Shown here in pieces: positions 34,710-43,952 of a DNA stretch of 64,000 bases. The position numbers and the translations under genes were made by a program. Position 1 is the stretch's first letter. Every line of letters starts with the position of its first letter. The stretch comes from Bacilli bacterium. GTDB lineage: Bacteria; Bacillota_I; Bacilli_A; RF39; UBA660. The notes under the pieces are model-generated. The model saw nothing but the letters and a program-made list of their open reading frames with translations, was not told where the DNA came from and did not search any database. The stretch lies in the NCBI GenBank assembly GCA_017409025.1, contig JAFQTN010000001.1, forward strand, positions 1-64,000, written 5' to 3'.

Positions 34710-35990
34710 ATGTCAGCAAGAGATTTTTCTGATTCAATTAAATTAGTTGTTATTAAAGAAAATTTGGAAAAAAATAATGGTAATATTTTGTGTGAAATAT
34801 GTGGAAAAAAAGTATCATCAATTTCGGAATGTCATTTTGATCATATTTATCCTTATGCAAAAGGTGGAAAATCAACTCATTCTAATTGTCAAATATTATG
34901 CAATGATTGTAATTTGAAAAAAAATGATAAATATATTGAAGATTATTTGTTGGATAAACAAGCAAAAGATTTCTTATTTGGTAAAAATATTTCAAATAAT
35001 AATGTAGATAAAGAATTTATATTAACTGCTGAGAATGAAAATTTTGAAATTAAAGATAAGAATATAACTAAAGAGGAATTTGATAGATGTATCCAAGGTT
35101 TCATTGATAGAAAGGGTGATATTCACAAAGTTGATTTTAGTAGAGAATATAACCATTTACCATCAATTCATTATGTAAGAGTATTTTATGGTGATTTAAA
35201 TACATTAAAAAAATCATTTGGAATAATTGATAAGTCATTGAATTGGAATAGAGAGACAATTATATTTGCTTTAAGTGAGTATATTGAAAAAAATGGCAAT
35301 ATCTTTCAAAGTGATTTAATTAAAAAAAATGGATTACCATCCTTACCATGTATATTAAGTTATTATCCTGAATATAAAAACTTTACAGATATTAAAACTA
35401 ATCTTCTAAACTTAGAAGGAGTAAAAAGTTGGAATAAAGAGAACATAATTGAAGCTAGCAAGGAATTTTTAAAGACTCATGACACAATTACACAAAAAGA
35501 TTTAAAAGCAGTAAATAATTTACCAACCCTTAAAGTTATTACACGTTATTTTGGGAATATGAGTAATTATCAAAAAGAAATTGGCTCAAAAGTATTTTTA
35601 AAAAATGAATTTATTTCAAAAGAAGAAATTAAGGAAGAATTAGAAAAATATTTTGATAATAAGGATAGAATTATTGAATCGCAGGATTCATTCTTTAAAA
35701 AATTTAAATATTCTCCATCAACTATATTTAAAAGATATGGTGGCTTTGAAAAGTTTGTTAAAGAGGAAGGAATTAAAGTCTTAAAAACTAAAAAAGCAAG
35801 ATATTCAAAAAGAGAAGTTGATGATGCTATATCTGATTGGATAAAAGATGGAAAAGAAGTACCAAATTCAAAAGAACTTTCAAAATTGGGGTTACCATCA
35901 ATGTCTGTTATTATGAAATATTATGAAAATTGGAAAGAACCATTTTTCATATATAAGAAAATGTTTGATGAAATAAACAGAAGAAAATAA
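34710..35990 (+). CDS. HNH endonuclease with homing-endonuclease-associated repeats
   Basis: The 426 residues begin with an HNH nuclease: zinc pairs CEIC (28-31) and CNDC (64-67) around HFDHIYPYAKGG with Asn59. About five repeats of roughly 55-60 residues then follow, each with a helix, a DL or SREY segment and a (L)PS(xx)I/V..YYG/YF turn (HLPSIHYVRVFYG, GLPSLPCILSYY, NLPTLKVITRYFG, YSPSTIFKRYGG, GLPSMSVIMKYY). These match the homing endonuclease associated repeat and probably read DNA. It may cut a specific target. It is the only gene between two TTAGATACC pairs, in a cassette-like setting. Confidence 0.85.
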   Translation: MSARDFSDSIKLVVIKENLEKNNGNILCEICGKKVSSISECHFDHIYPYAKGGKSTHSNCQILCNDCNLKKNDKYIEDYLLDKQAKDFLFGKNISNNNVDKEFILTAENENFEIKDKNITKEEFDRCIQGFIDRKGDIHKVDFSREYNHLPSIHYVRVFYGDLNTLKKSFGIIDKSLNWNRETIIFALSEYIEKNGNIFQSDLIKKNGLPSLPCILSYYPEYKNFTDIKTNLLNLEGVKSWNKENIIEASKEFLKTHDTITQKDLKAVNNLPTLKVITRYFGNMSNYQKEIGSKVFLKNEFISKEEIKEELEKYFDNKDRIIESQDSFFKKFKYSPSTIFKRYGGFEKFVKEEGIKVLKTKKARYSKREVDDAISDWIKDGKEVPNSKELSKLGLPSMSVIMKYYENWKEPFFIYKKMFDEINRRK

Positions 35991-36030
35991 AAATGTTCAT
36001 AATATTAAGTTATTCCGACTATTAACAAAA

Positions 36031-36094
36031 AAATAGCAATACAAAAAATATTTGAAAAGGCTAATTTTTGAAAATTAGATACCTTTTAGATACG
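36031..36094 (+). repeat. Cassette right-end repeat, copy 2
   Basis: This is closely similar to 27253-27315: CAATACAAAAAA, TTTGAAAA, CTAATTTTTG, AAATTAG, TTAGATACC (36075-36083) and TTAGATACG (36086-36094). At the first copy a secA end follows about 107 bp later; here none is seen, so the right core of the HNH element seems lost. Confidence 0.65.
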
Positions 36095-36142
36095 GTATTT
36101 TTATATCATAATAATAATGATATAATGAGTGTAGGTGATTTT

Positions 36143-36745
36143 ATGTCTAAAATATCAAATGCTCTAACTATGCTTCAGTTATTACAATCAGGAAGAAAAT
36201 ATAGTATAAATGAGCTATCTAATATACTTGAAGTATCAGAAAGGATGATAAGAGTATATAAAGAAGATTTGGAAAAAGCAGGAATTTATATAGATACAAT
36301 AATGGGCCCATATGGAGGATATGTTCTTAATCAATCAGTTAGAATACCAGTTAGAAAATTTAAACTGAAAGATGCTGATTTATTAAATAAGTATATTGAT
36401 TCTGAAAAAGATAAAGATACAAAAGAAAAACTTGTATTGCTTCAAGATAAAATTAAAGGTGTCTATATTGGAAGCAAACAAGAAGAAAAAGAAATGAATT
36501 TAAAAGATGAAATAGGAAAAAAATATAATATATTAACAAGAGCAATAAAGGAAAAAAGAAAAGTTAAAATATTATATTATTCCTACGGTAAAGGAGAGAA
36601 CGAAAGAGTTATTGATCCAGCTGAAATGTTTCTATTTCAAGATGGTTGGTACTGTGCAGCATTTTGTGAAAAGAAACAAGATATTAGACATTTTGAACTA
36701 AAAAGAATAATAAAATATGAATTGTTAGATGAAAAATATGAGTAG
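36143..36745 (+). CDS. YafY-type HTH/WYL-domain transcriptional regulator
   Basis: The 200 residues show an N-terminal winged helix (INELSNILEVSERMIRVYKEDL, split motif YSINELSNILEVSE) followed by a WYL domain (about 125-195; KVKILYYSYGKGENERVIDP, GWYCAAFCEKK). WYL regulators sense nucleic acids or small ligands. The ATG at 36143 follows GTAGGTGAT, and a TATAAT at about 36121 lies just upstream, so the leader is very short. It precedes the SIS-like gene by 50 bp and may control it. Confidence 0.85.
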   Translation: MSKISNALTMLQLLQSGRKYSINELSNILEVSERMIRVYKEDLEKAGIYIDTIMGPYGGYVLNQSVRIPVRKFKLKDADLLNKYIDSEKDKDTKEKLVLLQDKIKGVYIGSKQEEKEMNLKDEIGKKYNILTRAIKEKRKVKILYYSYGKGENERVIDPAEMFLFQDGWYCAAFCEKKQDIRHFELKRIIKYELLDEKYE

Positions 36746-36795
36746 ACGAAATATTGCCTCCTTTTAAGTTATATTAAACTTGAAAGGAGTTTTTT

Positions 36796-37719
36796 ATGGA
36801 AAAGAATATGCAAGTAAATTTTAAATTTTTAAAAGAAAGGATAGTTGATTCATTAAATCATAGTGATCTAGATTTTATAAGAACTGAATTATCTAAACTA
36901 GAAGAACCAACAATATTTAGTGGTGTAGGCGGTTCAAGCGTAGTCAGTGAGTTTGGAGCAAAAGTTATTAATAGAAAAAATAGAATAATATCAACTAGTA
37001 GTGAACCAAGAGATTTCATATATCGAAATAATAATGCATTTAGAAATGTAGTAGCATGTAGCTATAGTGGAAATAATTATGGGGTAGAATTATCTTTTTT
37101 AAAAGAATTAAGGAAATACTTATTATCCAATAATTCGTTTGAAGATAGCAATGTTACATACTTAAAATATAATACTACTATTGATAAAGAAAGAAGTTTT
37201 ATTTCACTCGGGGCAACACTTATTCCAGTAAGTATATTAATGGATTATTACTTAAATGGAAAAAATAGTCTAATGTTAGATTGTATAGAAGAAACATCAT
37301 TCAATTTTGATTTAGGAAGTGGTATTTATGAAATATTTAGTGGTTATGATACAAGTGTATCATCTAAATACTTAGAATCTACTATTGTTGAGTCAGGAAT
37401 TGGAATACCTATAGTCCATGATAAATATTCATATTGTCATGGAAGAAGCACACTTGGTATTAATTATAATGGAATAGCAATTTATTATAACAGAAATACT
37501 GAATTTGATAAAATGATGTTAGAAGAATTAAAGAGATATTATAAAACAATAATAATTATTGATTCAAAATTTGAAGATGGGATATTAGATGACTATCAAA
37601 TGCTCGTACAAAGTATGTATTTAACAAAATATATTGCTGAAAGAATGTCTAAAGATTTATCAAAAGTTGAATATTCTCCGATAGTAAAAAAATTATATAG
37701 ATATAATGGTCAGATTTAA
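36796..37719 (+). CDS. SIS-like (sugar isomerase fold) protein
   Basis: The 307 residues suggest a sugar-isomerase (SIS) fold: a phosphate-binding-like turn FSGVGGSSVVSEFGAKV, then VVACSYSGNNYGVELSFL, where Ser-rich loops bind phosphosugars. The C-terminal half (YSYCHGRSTLGINYNG) resembles the second SIS lobe. Specific activity is unknown; it could bind a sugar phosphate without isomerising it. TGAAAGGAG precedes the ATG. Confidence 0.6.
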   Translation: MEKNMQVNFKFLKERIVDSLNHSDLDFIRTELSKLEEPTIFSGVGGSSVVSEFGAKVINRKNRIISTSSEPRDFIYRNNNAFRNVVACSYSGNNYGVELSFLKELRKYLLSNNSFEDSNVTYLKYNTTIDKERSFISLGATLIPVSILMDYYLNGKNSLMLDCIEETSFNFDLGSGIYEIFSGYDTSVSSKYLESTIVESGIGIPIVHDKYSYCHGRSTLGINYNGIAIYYNRNTEFDKMMLEELKRYYKTIIIIDSKFEDGILDDYQMLVQSMYLTKYIAERMSKDLSKVEYSPIVKKLYRYNGQI

Positions 37720-37812
37720 AAATAGATTTTAAGATAAGTTTTATAAAAAAGTAATGCATTCTTCATATAATGCAATCATTTTATGGTATAATCTTATATA
37801 GAAGATGATGGC

Positions 37813-38379
37813 ATGGAGATCATTTATTTAATTGAAAAAGAAGTAAAAGAAAAAATAAATGAATATAAATTAAATTCAGATGACCATTATGATTTTTGGA
37901 ATGAACACATAAAATATGTGTATGAAGAAAGTAAAAAATTAGCACAAAGATATAATGCAAATATTGAGATTGTTTCACTTGGAGCCTTATTACATGATAT
38001 AGCTCTTATATGTATGGTTGGAGATAAAAAAGATCATCACATTAATGGTAAAATCATAGCAGAAGAAATACTGACTAAATATAATTATCAAACCGATAAA
38101 TTAGAAAGGGTTTTAAATTGTATCTATAATCATCGTAGTTCTAAAAATACCAAAACGATAGAAGAACTTTGCGTAGCAGACGCAGATATTCTTGCACATT
38201 TTGATAATATACCAATGTTATTTAATTCTGCCTTTAATAGAAATAATATAAAATTAAGTGAAGTAAGAAATTGGATGAAAGACAACTTTGAAAAAGATTA
38301 TAATGATTTGAGTGATAAAACAAAAGAAATATTTAGTGATAAATATAAATTAATATGTCAAATTGTTTTAGGTGATTAA
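37813..38379 (+). CDS. HD-domain phosphohydrolase
   Basis: The 188 residues have an HD metal site: DHYDFWNEHIKYV (first His), LGALLHDIAL (HD pair), HHINGKIIAEEIL and VADADILAHFD (final Asp). Small HD proteins hydrolyse nucleotides or phosphate esters; the substrate is unknown. A second, broken HD gene lies at 38908. AGATGATGGC precedes the ATG. Confidence 0.85.
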   Translation: MEIIYLIEKEVKEKINEYKLNSDDHYDFWNEHIKYVYEESKKLAQRYNANIEIVSLGALLHDIALICMVGDKKDHHINGKIIAEEILTKYNYQTDKLERVLNCIYNHRSSKNTKTIEELCVADADILAHFDNIPMLFNSAFNRNNIKLSEVRNWMKDNFEKDYNDLSDKTKEIFSDKYKLICQIVLGD

Positions 38380-38380
38380 A

Positions 38381-38884
38381 ATGAAATATATAATTAGAAA
38401 AAGAAAAAAAGAAGACTGTATTTCTATTGCCAATATTGTAACTATTGCTTGGAATGAAACATATAAAGGTATTGTTCCAGATTGGTTTTTAGAAGAATTA
38501 AAAAATAATGAAGATGATAGAATAAAAAAAGCATATGATGAATTTGATATGAATAATAACAATCAACTTGTTTTAGAAGTAGATAATAAAGTAGTTGGCT
38601 TTGTTAATTATGGTAAATCTGAAGATAATGAATTTAATAATTGCGGAGAAATCTTTGCATTATATATAATAAGTAAATACAAGGGGAATGGTTTCGGAAG
38701 AAAATTAGTTTCGGCAGCCATAAAAGAATTAAAATCACTTGGTTTTGATAAAATGATTATTGCCTGTTTAAAAGGTAATCCATCTAATGAATTTTATAAA
38801 CACATAGGTGGAGTATATATTAAAGATGGAATATATAAAAGATTAAATTTACCTGAAAATATATATTATTATGAAAATATATAA
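38381..38884 (+). CDS. GNAT-family N-acetyltransferase
   Basis: The 167 residues match the GNAT fold: a start RKRKKEDCISIANIV, the central strand (VGFVNYGKS) and the acetyl-CoA loop YKGNGFGRKLVSAAIKEL. The acceptor is unknown. The ATG at 38381 follows AGGTGAT and overlaps nothing; it starts 2 bp after the HD gene stop, so the two are co-transcribed. Confidence 0.88.
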   Translation: MKYIIRKRKKEDCISIANIVTIAWNETYKGIVPDWFLEELKNNEDDRIKKAYDEFDMNNNNQLVLEVDNKVVGFVNYGKSEDNEFNNCGEIFALYIISKYKGNGFGRKLVSAAIKELKSLGFDKMIIACLKGNPSNEFYKHIGGVYIKDGIYKRLNLPENIYYYENI

Positions 38885-38907
38885 ATCATATTTATAGGAG
38901 GTTATTT

Positions 38908-39584
38908 ATGGATATTAATAATGAGTTAAAGCTATACATTGAAGAAAAATATTACCAAGATATGAAGAAAATGACAAAGGTCATGGAATAGATCATATAA
39001 TATATGTAATTGAAAGAAGTATAAAATTTGCTAAGACAGTACAAAATATCAATTTAGATATGGTCTATACTATTGCAGCATATCATGACATTGGCCATAG
39101 TATAGATGCCAAAAATCATGAAACTGTATCTGCCAAAATTTTATTAGAGGATAAAGAATTAAGAAAATATTTTAAAGAAGATGAAATAAAAATTATGAGT
39201 GAAGCAGTAGAAGATCATCGTGCTAGTCTAGAATATGAACCAAGAAGTATATACGGAAAGATAGTATCATCAGCTGATCGCAATACTAATATTGAAATTC
39301 CTTTTAAAAGAACTTATGAATATCGTATTAAACATTATGGTAATACATCACTAAAACAAATAATAGATGAATCTTATGAACATTTATTAAGTAAATTCGG
39401 AAAAAAAGGTTATGCAACAGAAAAAATGTATTTTGAAGATATAGATTATAAAAATTTTCTAGAGGAAATTGCCACTTTATTAGAAAATCGTAGTGAATTC
39501 AATAAAAGATATATTGAAATAAATAGATTACAAAAAGATATTATTAAATCTAGTATAGAATCTAAAATTCAGTTTAATGAATAA
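38908..39584 (+). pseudogene. HD-domain hydrolase, frameshifted at A5
   Basis: ATG at 38908 (after ATAGGAGG) gives MDINNELKLYIEEK. A -1 shift in the A5 run (38945-38949) then continues as ILPRYEENDKGHGIDHIIYV and AAYHDIGHSIDAKNHE to 39584. HGIDH, YHDIGH and ADRNTN are the HD metal ligands, so the shifted reading restores a whole domain. Without the shift only 39060-39584 is open and lacks the first His. Either a real null allele or a missing A in the assembly. Confidence 0.75.
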
Positions 39585-39624
39585 GGAGATTAACATATAC
39601 AAAGAGTTTAAAAAGATAGTAAAT

Positions 39625-39665
39625 AAACTTGCACCTCTGTAAAGAAAAAATGCGAGTTTTTTCAT
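39625..39665 (+). terminator. Terminator after the broken HD gene
   Basis: AAACTTGCA and TGCGAGTTT pair (one G-U) around a 17-nt loop, followed by TTTTTC. Confidence 0.7.
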
Positions 39666-39755
39666 TAATTTAACTAATATTCCAAAATAAAATATAGAAT
39701 ATAAATTATATAAAAAATAAACAAATATGTGATACAATAAAATTAGGTGATGTAT

Positions 39756-40553
39756 ATGTATTCCTTAAAAAACAAAAAAGATATTGATAATATTTTAAAA
39801 TATCATAGGGCAAAAGATATGGTAAATATAATGACCTTTTTTCCAAGATTAAGCCCAGTTGATGATTTAGTAGTTATATTAGATGAAGAAGATTATATAA
39901 AAAATAAAGATAGATTATTAAATTTAACAAGTATTAGGAATGGTAACCCCATCAATGAACCATGCATGAAGTCTATTCCTGTAAAAGAAATTGACCCTAA
40001 CTATATAGAAGTAATAAAAGAAATTAAAAAAGAAAATAAAAATGGAATTCTAATATTGTTCCATTTAAATGTTAAACCAACAGAAAGATATGAAAGATAT
40101 GCAGGTATTAGTATAGGCATCTCACTAGGGAAAACAATTTATATTGATGCCGTTGGGAAAGGTTTTGATGGAAGAGAAGTATTAAAAGGTATAAGTTGTC
40201 ATGAACGCTATAGTATTCCTTGGTCAGATATTAGAAAAATTAATATTGATAATTTTAAAAACTATAATACATTTATAATATCCAAAGATAATTACTTAAA
40301 GAGTAGAGAAGAAAGAATTAATTACCTTGTATCTTGTGGATTATCACAAAAAGAATTAGATGATAATATTCCTAAAAAATATAAAGAAATACCTGATTTC
40401 ATTTGGTTAGATATAATAAAAAATATCATTAAACCATTAGAAAAAGAAGAAGATTTTTTAAGAAGTTGTGGTTTTCTAGAATTTAATCTCAGTGGTCATA
40501 CAGAAGGAAAACGATTTAGACCATGGCAAATGGTTGATGATAAAAGAATGTAA
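39756..40553 (+). CDS. Uncharacterised protein
   Basis: I do not recognise this 265-residue soluble protein. It reads as alpha/beta with conserved-looking segments: HRAKDMVNIMTFFPRL, NKNGILILFHLNVKPTERYERYAG, GFDGREVLKGISCHERYSIPW. The final third is helical with SCGLSQKELDD. His and Arg pairs could form an active site, but nothing is diagnostic. The ATG at 39756 is best spaced from AGGTGAT. Confidence 0.6.
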   Translation: MYSLKNKKDIDNILKYHRAKDMVNIMTFFPRLSPVDDLVVILDEEDYIKNKDRLLNLTSIRNGNPINEPCMKSIPVKEIDPNYIEVIKEIKKENKNGILILFHLNVKPTERYERYAGISIGISLGKTIYIDAVGKGFDGREVLKGISCHERYSIPWSDIRKINIDNFKNYNTFIISKDNYLKSREERINYLVSCGLSQKELDDNIPKKYKEIPDFIWLDIIKNIIKPLEKEEDFLRSCGFLEFNLSGHTEGKRFRPWQMVDDKRM

Positions 40554-40597
40554 TAAAGAGAAAGATAATAAACTATAGAAAAAAAGGTGAAGTTATT

Positions 40598-41011
40598 ATG
40601 TTAGAATTCAAAGAAAATATAGATAATGTAGAAGAATTTAATTATTTATACGATGCAGTAGGATGGGGATCATACGATAAAGAAATATCATCTAAAGCAT
40701 TAAAGAATAATATTTATTCAGTTAGTTTATATGATAATAATCAAATAGTAGGTTATGGAAGAATAATTGGAGACGGATATATATTTTTATATATTCAAGA
40801 TATAATGGTATCTCCTGAACATCAAGGAAAACATATTGGAACGGAAATTATGAATAAATTATTAGATAAAATTGAAGAAATAAAAAAAGAAAATCCAGAC
40901 ATACTCGTATATCTAGGAGCATCTCTTGGTAAAGAAAAATTTTATGAAAAGTTTGGCTTTATCAAAAGAGAAGATTATGGATTAGGACCTGGTATGATTC
41001 TAAAAGGTTAA
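40598..41011 (+). CDS. GNAT-family N-acetyltransferase
   Basis: The 137 residues follow the short GNAT form: YDAVGWGSYDKE, VGYGRIIGDG, IQDIMVSPEHQGKHIG (acetyl-CoA loop) and EKFYEKFGFIKRED at the end. The YDAVGWG opening is typical of a widespread Firmicutes subgroup of unknown substrate. AAAGGTGAAG precedes the ATG; a terminator follows. Confidence 0.9.
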   Translation: MLEFKENIDNVEEFNYLYDAVGWGSYDKEISSKALKNNIYSVSLYDNNQIVGYGRIIGDGYIFLYIQDIMVSPEHQGKHIGTEIMNKLLDKIEEIKKENPDILVYLGASLGKEKFYEKFGFIKREDYGLGPGMILKG

Positions 41012-41015
41012 TATT

Positions 41016-41066
41016 AAGAATCTCTTTATAAGTAAAAATACAATAAAAAAAGAGATTCTTTTATTA
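41016..41066 (+). terminator. Terminator after GNAT gene
   Basis: AAGAATCTCTTT (41016-41027) pairs with AAAGAGATTCTT (41049-41060) and runs into TTTATT. The loop is large (21 nt). Confidence 0.75.
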
Positions 41067-41183
41067 TAACTATCGTTAAAAATATAAAAATCATATAAAT
41101 AGTGTACATAATAAAAAAATAAATGTCTACAACATAGACAACTTAATATTAAGTGATATAATATAGTAAAAGGTAGTGATATT

Positions 41184-42084
41184 ATGGATAATACAAAAAA
41201 AACTAGAAAGGTTCTTTGATTATAACTTAAAAGCAAAAAAATTAATGAACGAACTTATGCCAACAGAATTAGATTTTTATAATAATGAAACAAAATTTAA
41301 TTATACAGATAAAGTTTTAGAATGTATTGAAAAAATAGAAATATATCTTAACAAAATGATGTTAGATTATAATTTACCTGACAATATAGTTGAAACTTTC
41401 AATAATAAAATGAAAGAACTAGAATCTAAAGTAAATTCTCAAGAATTCTATGATGTGTTAAAAGAGGGAAAAGAAGCCACTTTAAAATTTATAAGAACTC
41501 ATATAAGTGATATGAGAATAGATTTTGTTACTTCGGTAAAAACAGGATTTGCTGGATATTATATGTATTATGGTTTTGATGTGCTGCCACCAACGACTAT
41601 AAATGAATTTCTACATTATACCCATAGTTATGTAATAAACAAAGAAAATTTTTATAGTATGATTCCTACAGTTCGTAAATTGAAAGAAGAAGATCATACG
41701 GGACAAATTAATCTTCGTGGAATAAATAACGAAATAGGTAATCAACTATATGAAATAATGTCAACATCTGAAATAGATTCAGACCAAATAGATATAATAA
41801 ATTTAGAAAATAAAATATTAATTATGGCAAGAGATTTAGGCCATGCAGCAGTTCTTGAAATAGACACAACAGACCTTAGTAGAATCTTTGTAAAATATTT
41901 TATACCTAAAAATACTAATCAAGAAAAAGCAAGTAGACTAAAAGGTATAAATGAAAATAACGAAAAATTTATAACTGGATCGTTCCAAACTACTAAAGAA
42001 ACATTTGCACATGAAATATGTAGTTTTATGAAATGTATACCTACTGATATGGACATGGAAAGAAATAGTTCTAATATAAAATAA
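41184..42084 (+). pseudogene. Uncharacterised protein, 5' end frameshifted at A8
   Basis: ATG at 41184 follows AAAGGTAGTGAT at good spacing but reads MDNTKKTRKVL and TGA. Removing one A from the A8 run (41195-41202) joins MDNTKK to LERFFDYNLKAKKLMNEL and the 290-residue frame to 42084. A GTG at 41176 would also open that frame but lies inside the ribosome binding site. The product is helical with no motif I recognise; MARDLGHAAVLEID and EICSFMKCIP stand out. Here the shift is opposite in sign to the other broken genes. Confidence 0.6.
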
Positions 42085-42104
42085 ATATAATCAAGGAGGA
42101 AATT

Positions 42105-42527
42105 ATGAAAATATTTATTATATGTTCAACTAGTTTCTATAATAAAATAGAACCAATTAAAGAAAAACTAATAAAAAAAGGCTATACACTAATAATGCCT
42201 AATAGTTATGACGAAGAAGATAGTGATGTAGATTTTACAAAAATGACTGAAAAAGAATATCAAAATTACTTTTCGAAAATGTATCATTTATCTAGAGAAA
42301 AAATTAGCAAAGTAGATGCTGTCTTAGTATTAAACTACGATAAAGAAAAAAATGGACAAGTATACAAAAACTATATTGGTGCAGCAACCTTCCTAGAAAT
42401 GTATGAAGCATTTATGCAAAATAAAAAAATATATATTTTAAATGATTATCCAGATAATATGTTATTAGATGAAATCAAAGGATTTGCACCAATAGTATTA
42501 AATGGTAATTTAGATAAAATTAATTAA
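42105..42527 (+). CDS. Nucleoside 2-deoxyribosyltransferase-like protein
   Basis: The 140 residues begin MKIFIICSTSFYNKIEPIKE and include SKVDAVLVLNYD and YIGAATFLEMYEAFMQNKKIYILND, the pattern of the nucleoside 2-deoxyribosyltransferase/DUF4406-like Rossmann fold (family Glu in FLEMYEA). Such proteins cleave or move the N-glycosidic bond of nucleotides. It heads a run of four nucleotide-processing genes (to 43859) with good ribosome binding sites and gaps of 1-18 bp. Confidence 0.75.
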   Translation: MKIFIICSTSFYNKIEPIKEKLIKKGYTLIMPNSYDEEDSDVDFTKMTEKEYQNYFSKMYHLSREKISKVDAVLVLNYDKEKNGQVYKNYIGAATFLEMYEAFMQNKKIYILNDYPDNMLLDEIKGFAPIVLNGNLDKIN

Positions 42528-42538
42528 AGGAGGTAATT

Positions 42539-43006
42539 ATGGCAAGAGCACCATACCAAGTATTAATAATTCCATTTATGATAGAAAATAATATTCCAAA
42601 ATATGCAATCTTTAAAAGAAGAGATATGGGAGTATGGCAGTTTATTGCAGGTGGCGGAGAAGATGGAGAAACCCATTTAGAGTCAGCTAAAAGAGAATGC
42701 TTTGAAGAAGCAGGTATACCACTTAATCATAAAATATATAAACTAGATTCTATCTGTACAATCCCATCAGAAATATATTGCGAAGAATACAGGAATAATT
42801 GGCCAAAAGATTGTTATGTAATACCAGAATATGCTTATGCATTTAAACTAGAAAAAGACATCATAAAACTATCTGAAGAACATACTGAATATAGATGGCT
42901 AGCATATCAAGAAGTAAAAGAATTATTAAAGTATGATAGTAATAAAACAGCCTTAACCGAATTAAGAGCTAGAATCAAAAAAAATGATTTTAAAGAAGGA
43001 GAATAA
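42539..43006 (+). CDS. Nudix hydrolase (dATP pyrophosphohydrolase-like)
   Basis: The 155-residue protein carries GGGEDGETHLESAKRECFEEAGI, a full Nudix box with RECFEEAG core (positions about 36-58). The opening RAPYQVLIIPFMIENNIPKYAIFKR is the dATP pyrophosphohydrolase/NudB-like form. AAAGGAGG lies before the ATG. It sits between the deoxyribosyltransferase-like and pyrophosphatase-like genes, so pyrophosphate it releases could be used by the next product. Confidence 0.9.
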   Translation: MARAPYQVLIIPFMIENNIPKYAIFKRRDMGVWQFIAGGGEDGETHLESAKRECFEEAGIPLNHKIYKLDSICTIPSEIYCEEYRNNWPKDCYVIPEYAYAFKLEKDIIKLSEEHTEYRWLAYQEVKELLKYDSNKTALTELRARIKKNDFKEGE

Positions 43007-43007
43007 T

Positions 43008-43346
43008 ATGAACACAAAAGAATTTATTGGAAAAACACTAGATATCAAAATTGATAGACAATATGGAACAAAACACCCTAAACATGGATTTATATATCCA
43101 GTAAATTATGGATATATACCGGGAGTAATATCTGGTGATGGTGAAGAACTAGATTGTTATTTACTAGGAGTATTTGAACCGGTCAAAAAATATACTGGAA
43201 AATGTATTGCTATAATCCACAGAACAAACGATGATGATGATGATAAATTAATAATAGTTCCAGAAAGTAAAGAATATTCAAACGATGCTATCGAAGCATT
43301 AACTGAATTTCAAGAACAATATTTTGAACATGAAATAATTAGATAG
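43008..43346 (+). CDS. Inorganic pyrophosphatase-like protein
   Basis: The 112 residues resemble a short type I pyrophosphatase: IDRQYGTKHPKHGFIYPVNYGYIPG (only the core HGFIYPVNYGYIPG is diagnostic), then SGDGEELDCYLLG with the family's Asp/Glu metal ligands and a later DDDDDKLIIVP. It is shorter than the 170-residue enzyme but matches a known mini-family. ATG at 43008 starts 1 bp after the Nudix stop, with AAGGAG upstream. Confidence 0.82.
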   Translation: MNTKEFIGKTLDIKIDRQYGTKHPKHGFIYPVNYGYIPGVISGDGEELDCYLLGVFEPVKKYTGKCIAIIHRTNDDDDDKLIIVPESKEYSNDAIEALTEFQEQYFEHEIIR

Positions 43347-43364
43347 TAAAAAAAGAGGTAAATT

Positions 43365-43859
43365 ATGATTAAATTAGAACAATATAGAGACACTTGGCTA
43401 AGTGAAAAGATGGATGAAGTAATAGGATTTTATCCAAGAGAATTTTACTGCTTAGATAATTTTAGTTCTTTTAAAGTAAAATATGATGGATATCTGTATT
43501 CTTCTTTAGAAGAAGCATATCAAACAATCGGATTTTTAGAAAGTGCACCAGAAATTGCAGAGCAAATAAAAAACTGTAATTCAGCTCATGAAGCACAAAA
43601 AATAGCAGTTATAAATAAAGAAAAACAAAGAAGTGATTGGGACGAAGTAAAAGTAGCTATTATGGAAGAATTATTAAGACTTAAAATAGAACAAAATCCA
43701 TATGTTAAAAAGAAACTATTAGAAACGAAAGATTATTTGATAGTAGAAGATTCACCTAAAGATGATTTCTGGGGCTGGGGTCCAAATAGAGATGGCGTTA
43801 ATCAATTAGGTAAATTATGGATGAAATTAAGAGATGAACTAAGAGAAAAGAATAATTAA
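43365..43859 (+). CDS. NADAR-family N-glycosidase
   Basis: The 164 residues fit NADAR (YbiA-like): FYPREFYCLDNFSSFKVKYD, YSSLEEAYQTIGFL, RSDWDEVKVAIMEELLRLK and the terminal DFWGWGPNRDGVNQLGKLWM. Known members cleave N-glycosidic bonds of riboflavin intermediates or remove ADP-ribose from nucleobases, in some cases countering DarT-type toxins. It ends the nucleotide cluster. Whether it repairs modified DNA here is inference. Confidence 0.9.
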   Translation: MIKLEQYRDTWLSEKMDEVIGFYPREFYCLDNFSSFKVKYDGYLYSSLEEAYQTIGFLESAPEIAEQIKNCNSAHEAQKIAVINKEKQRSDWDEVKVAIMEELLRLKIEQNPYVKKKLLETKDYLIVEDSPKDDFWGWGPNRDGVNQLGKLWMKLRDELREKNN

Positions 43860-43952
43860 CGAAAATATCATTAAAATAATGTAAAATAATAAAAAAAATT
43901 TTATAAATAAAAGATTATCATATATAATTAAACTATGATAGGAGATGATTTA

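Noticed and set aside
26445-36094. TTAGATACC pairs as a CRISPR or satellite array
   Set aside because: The repeats are 9 bp, in isolated pairs at element ends, without regular spacers.
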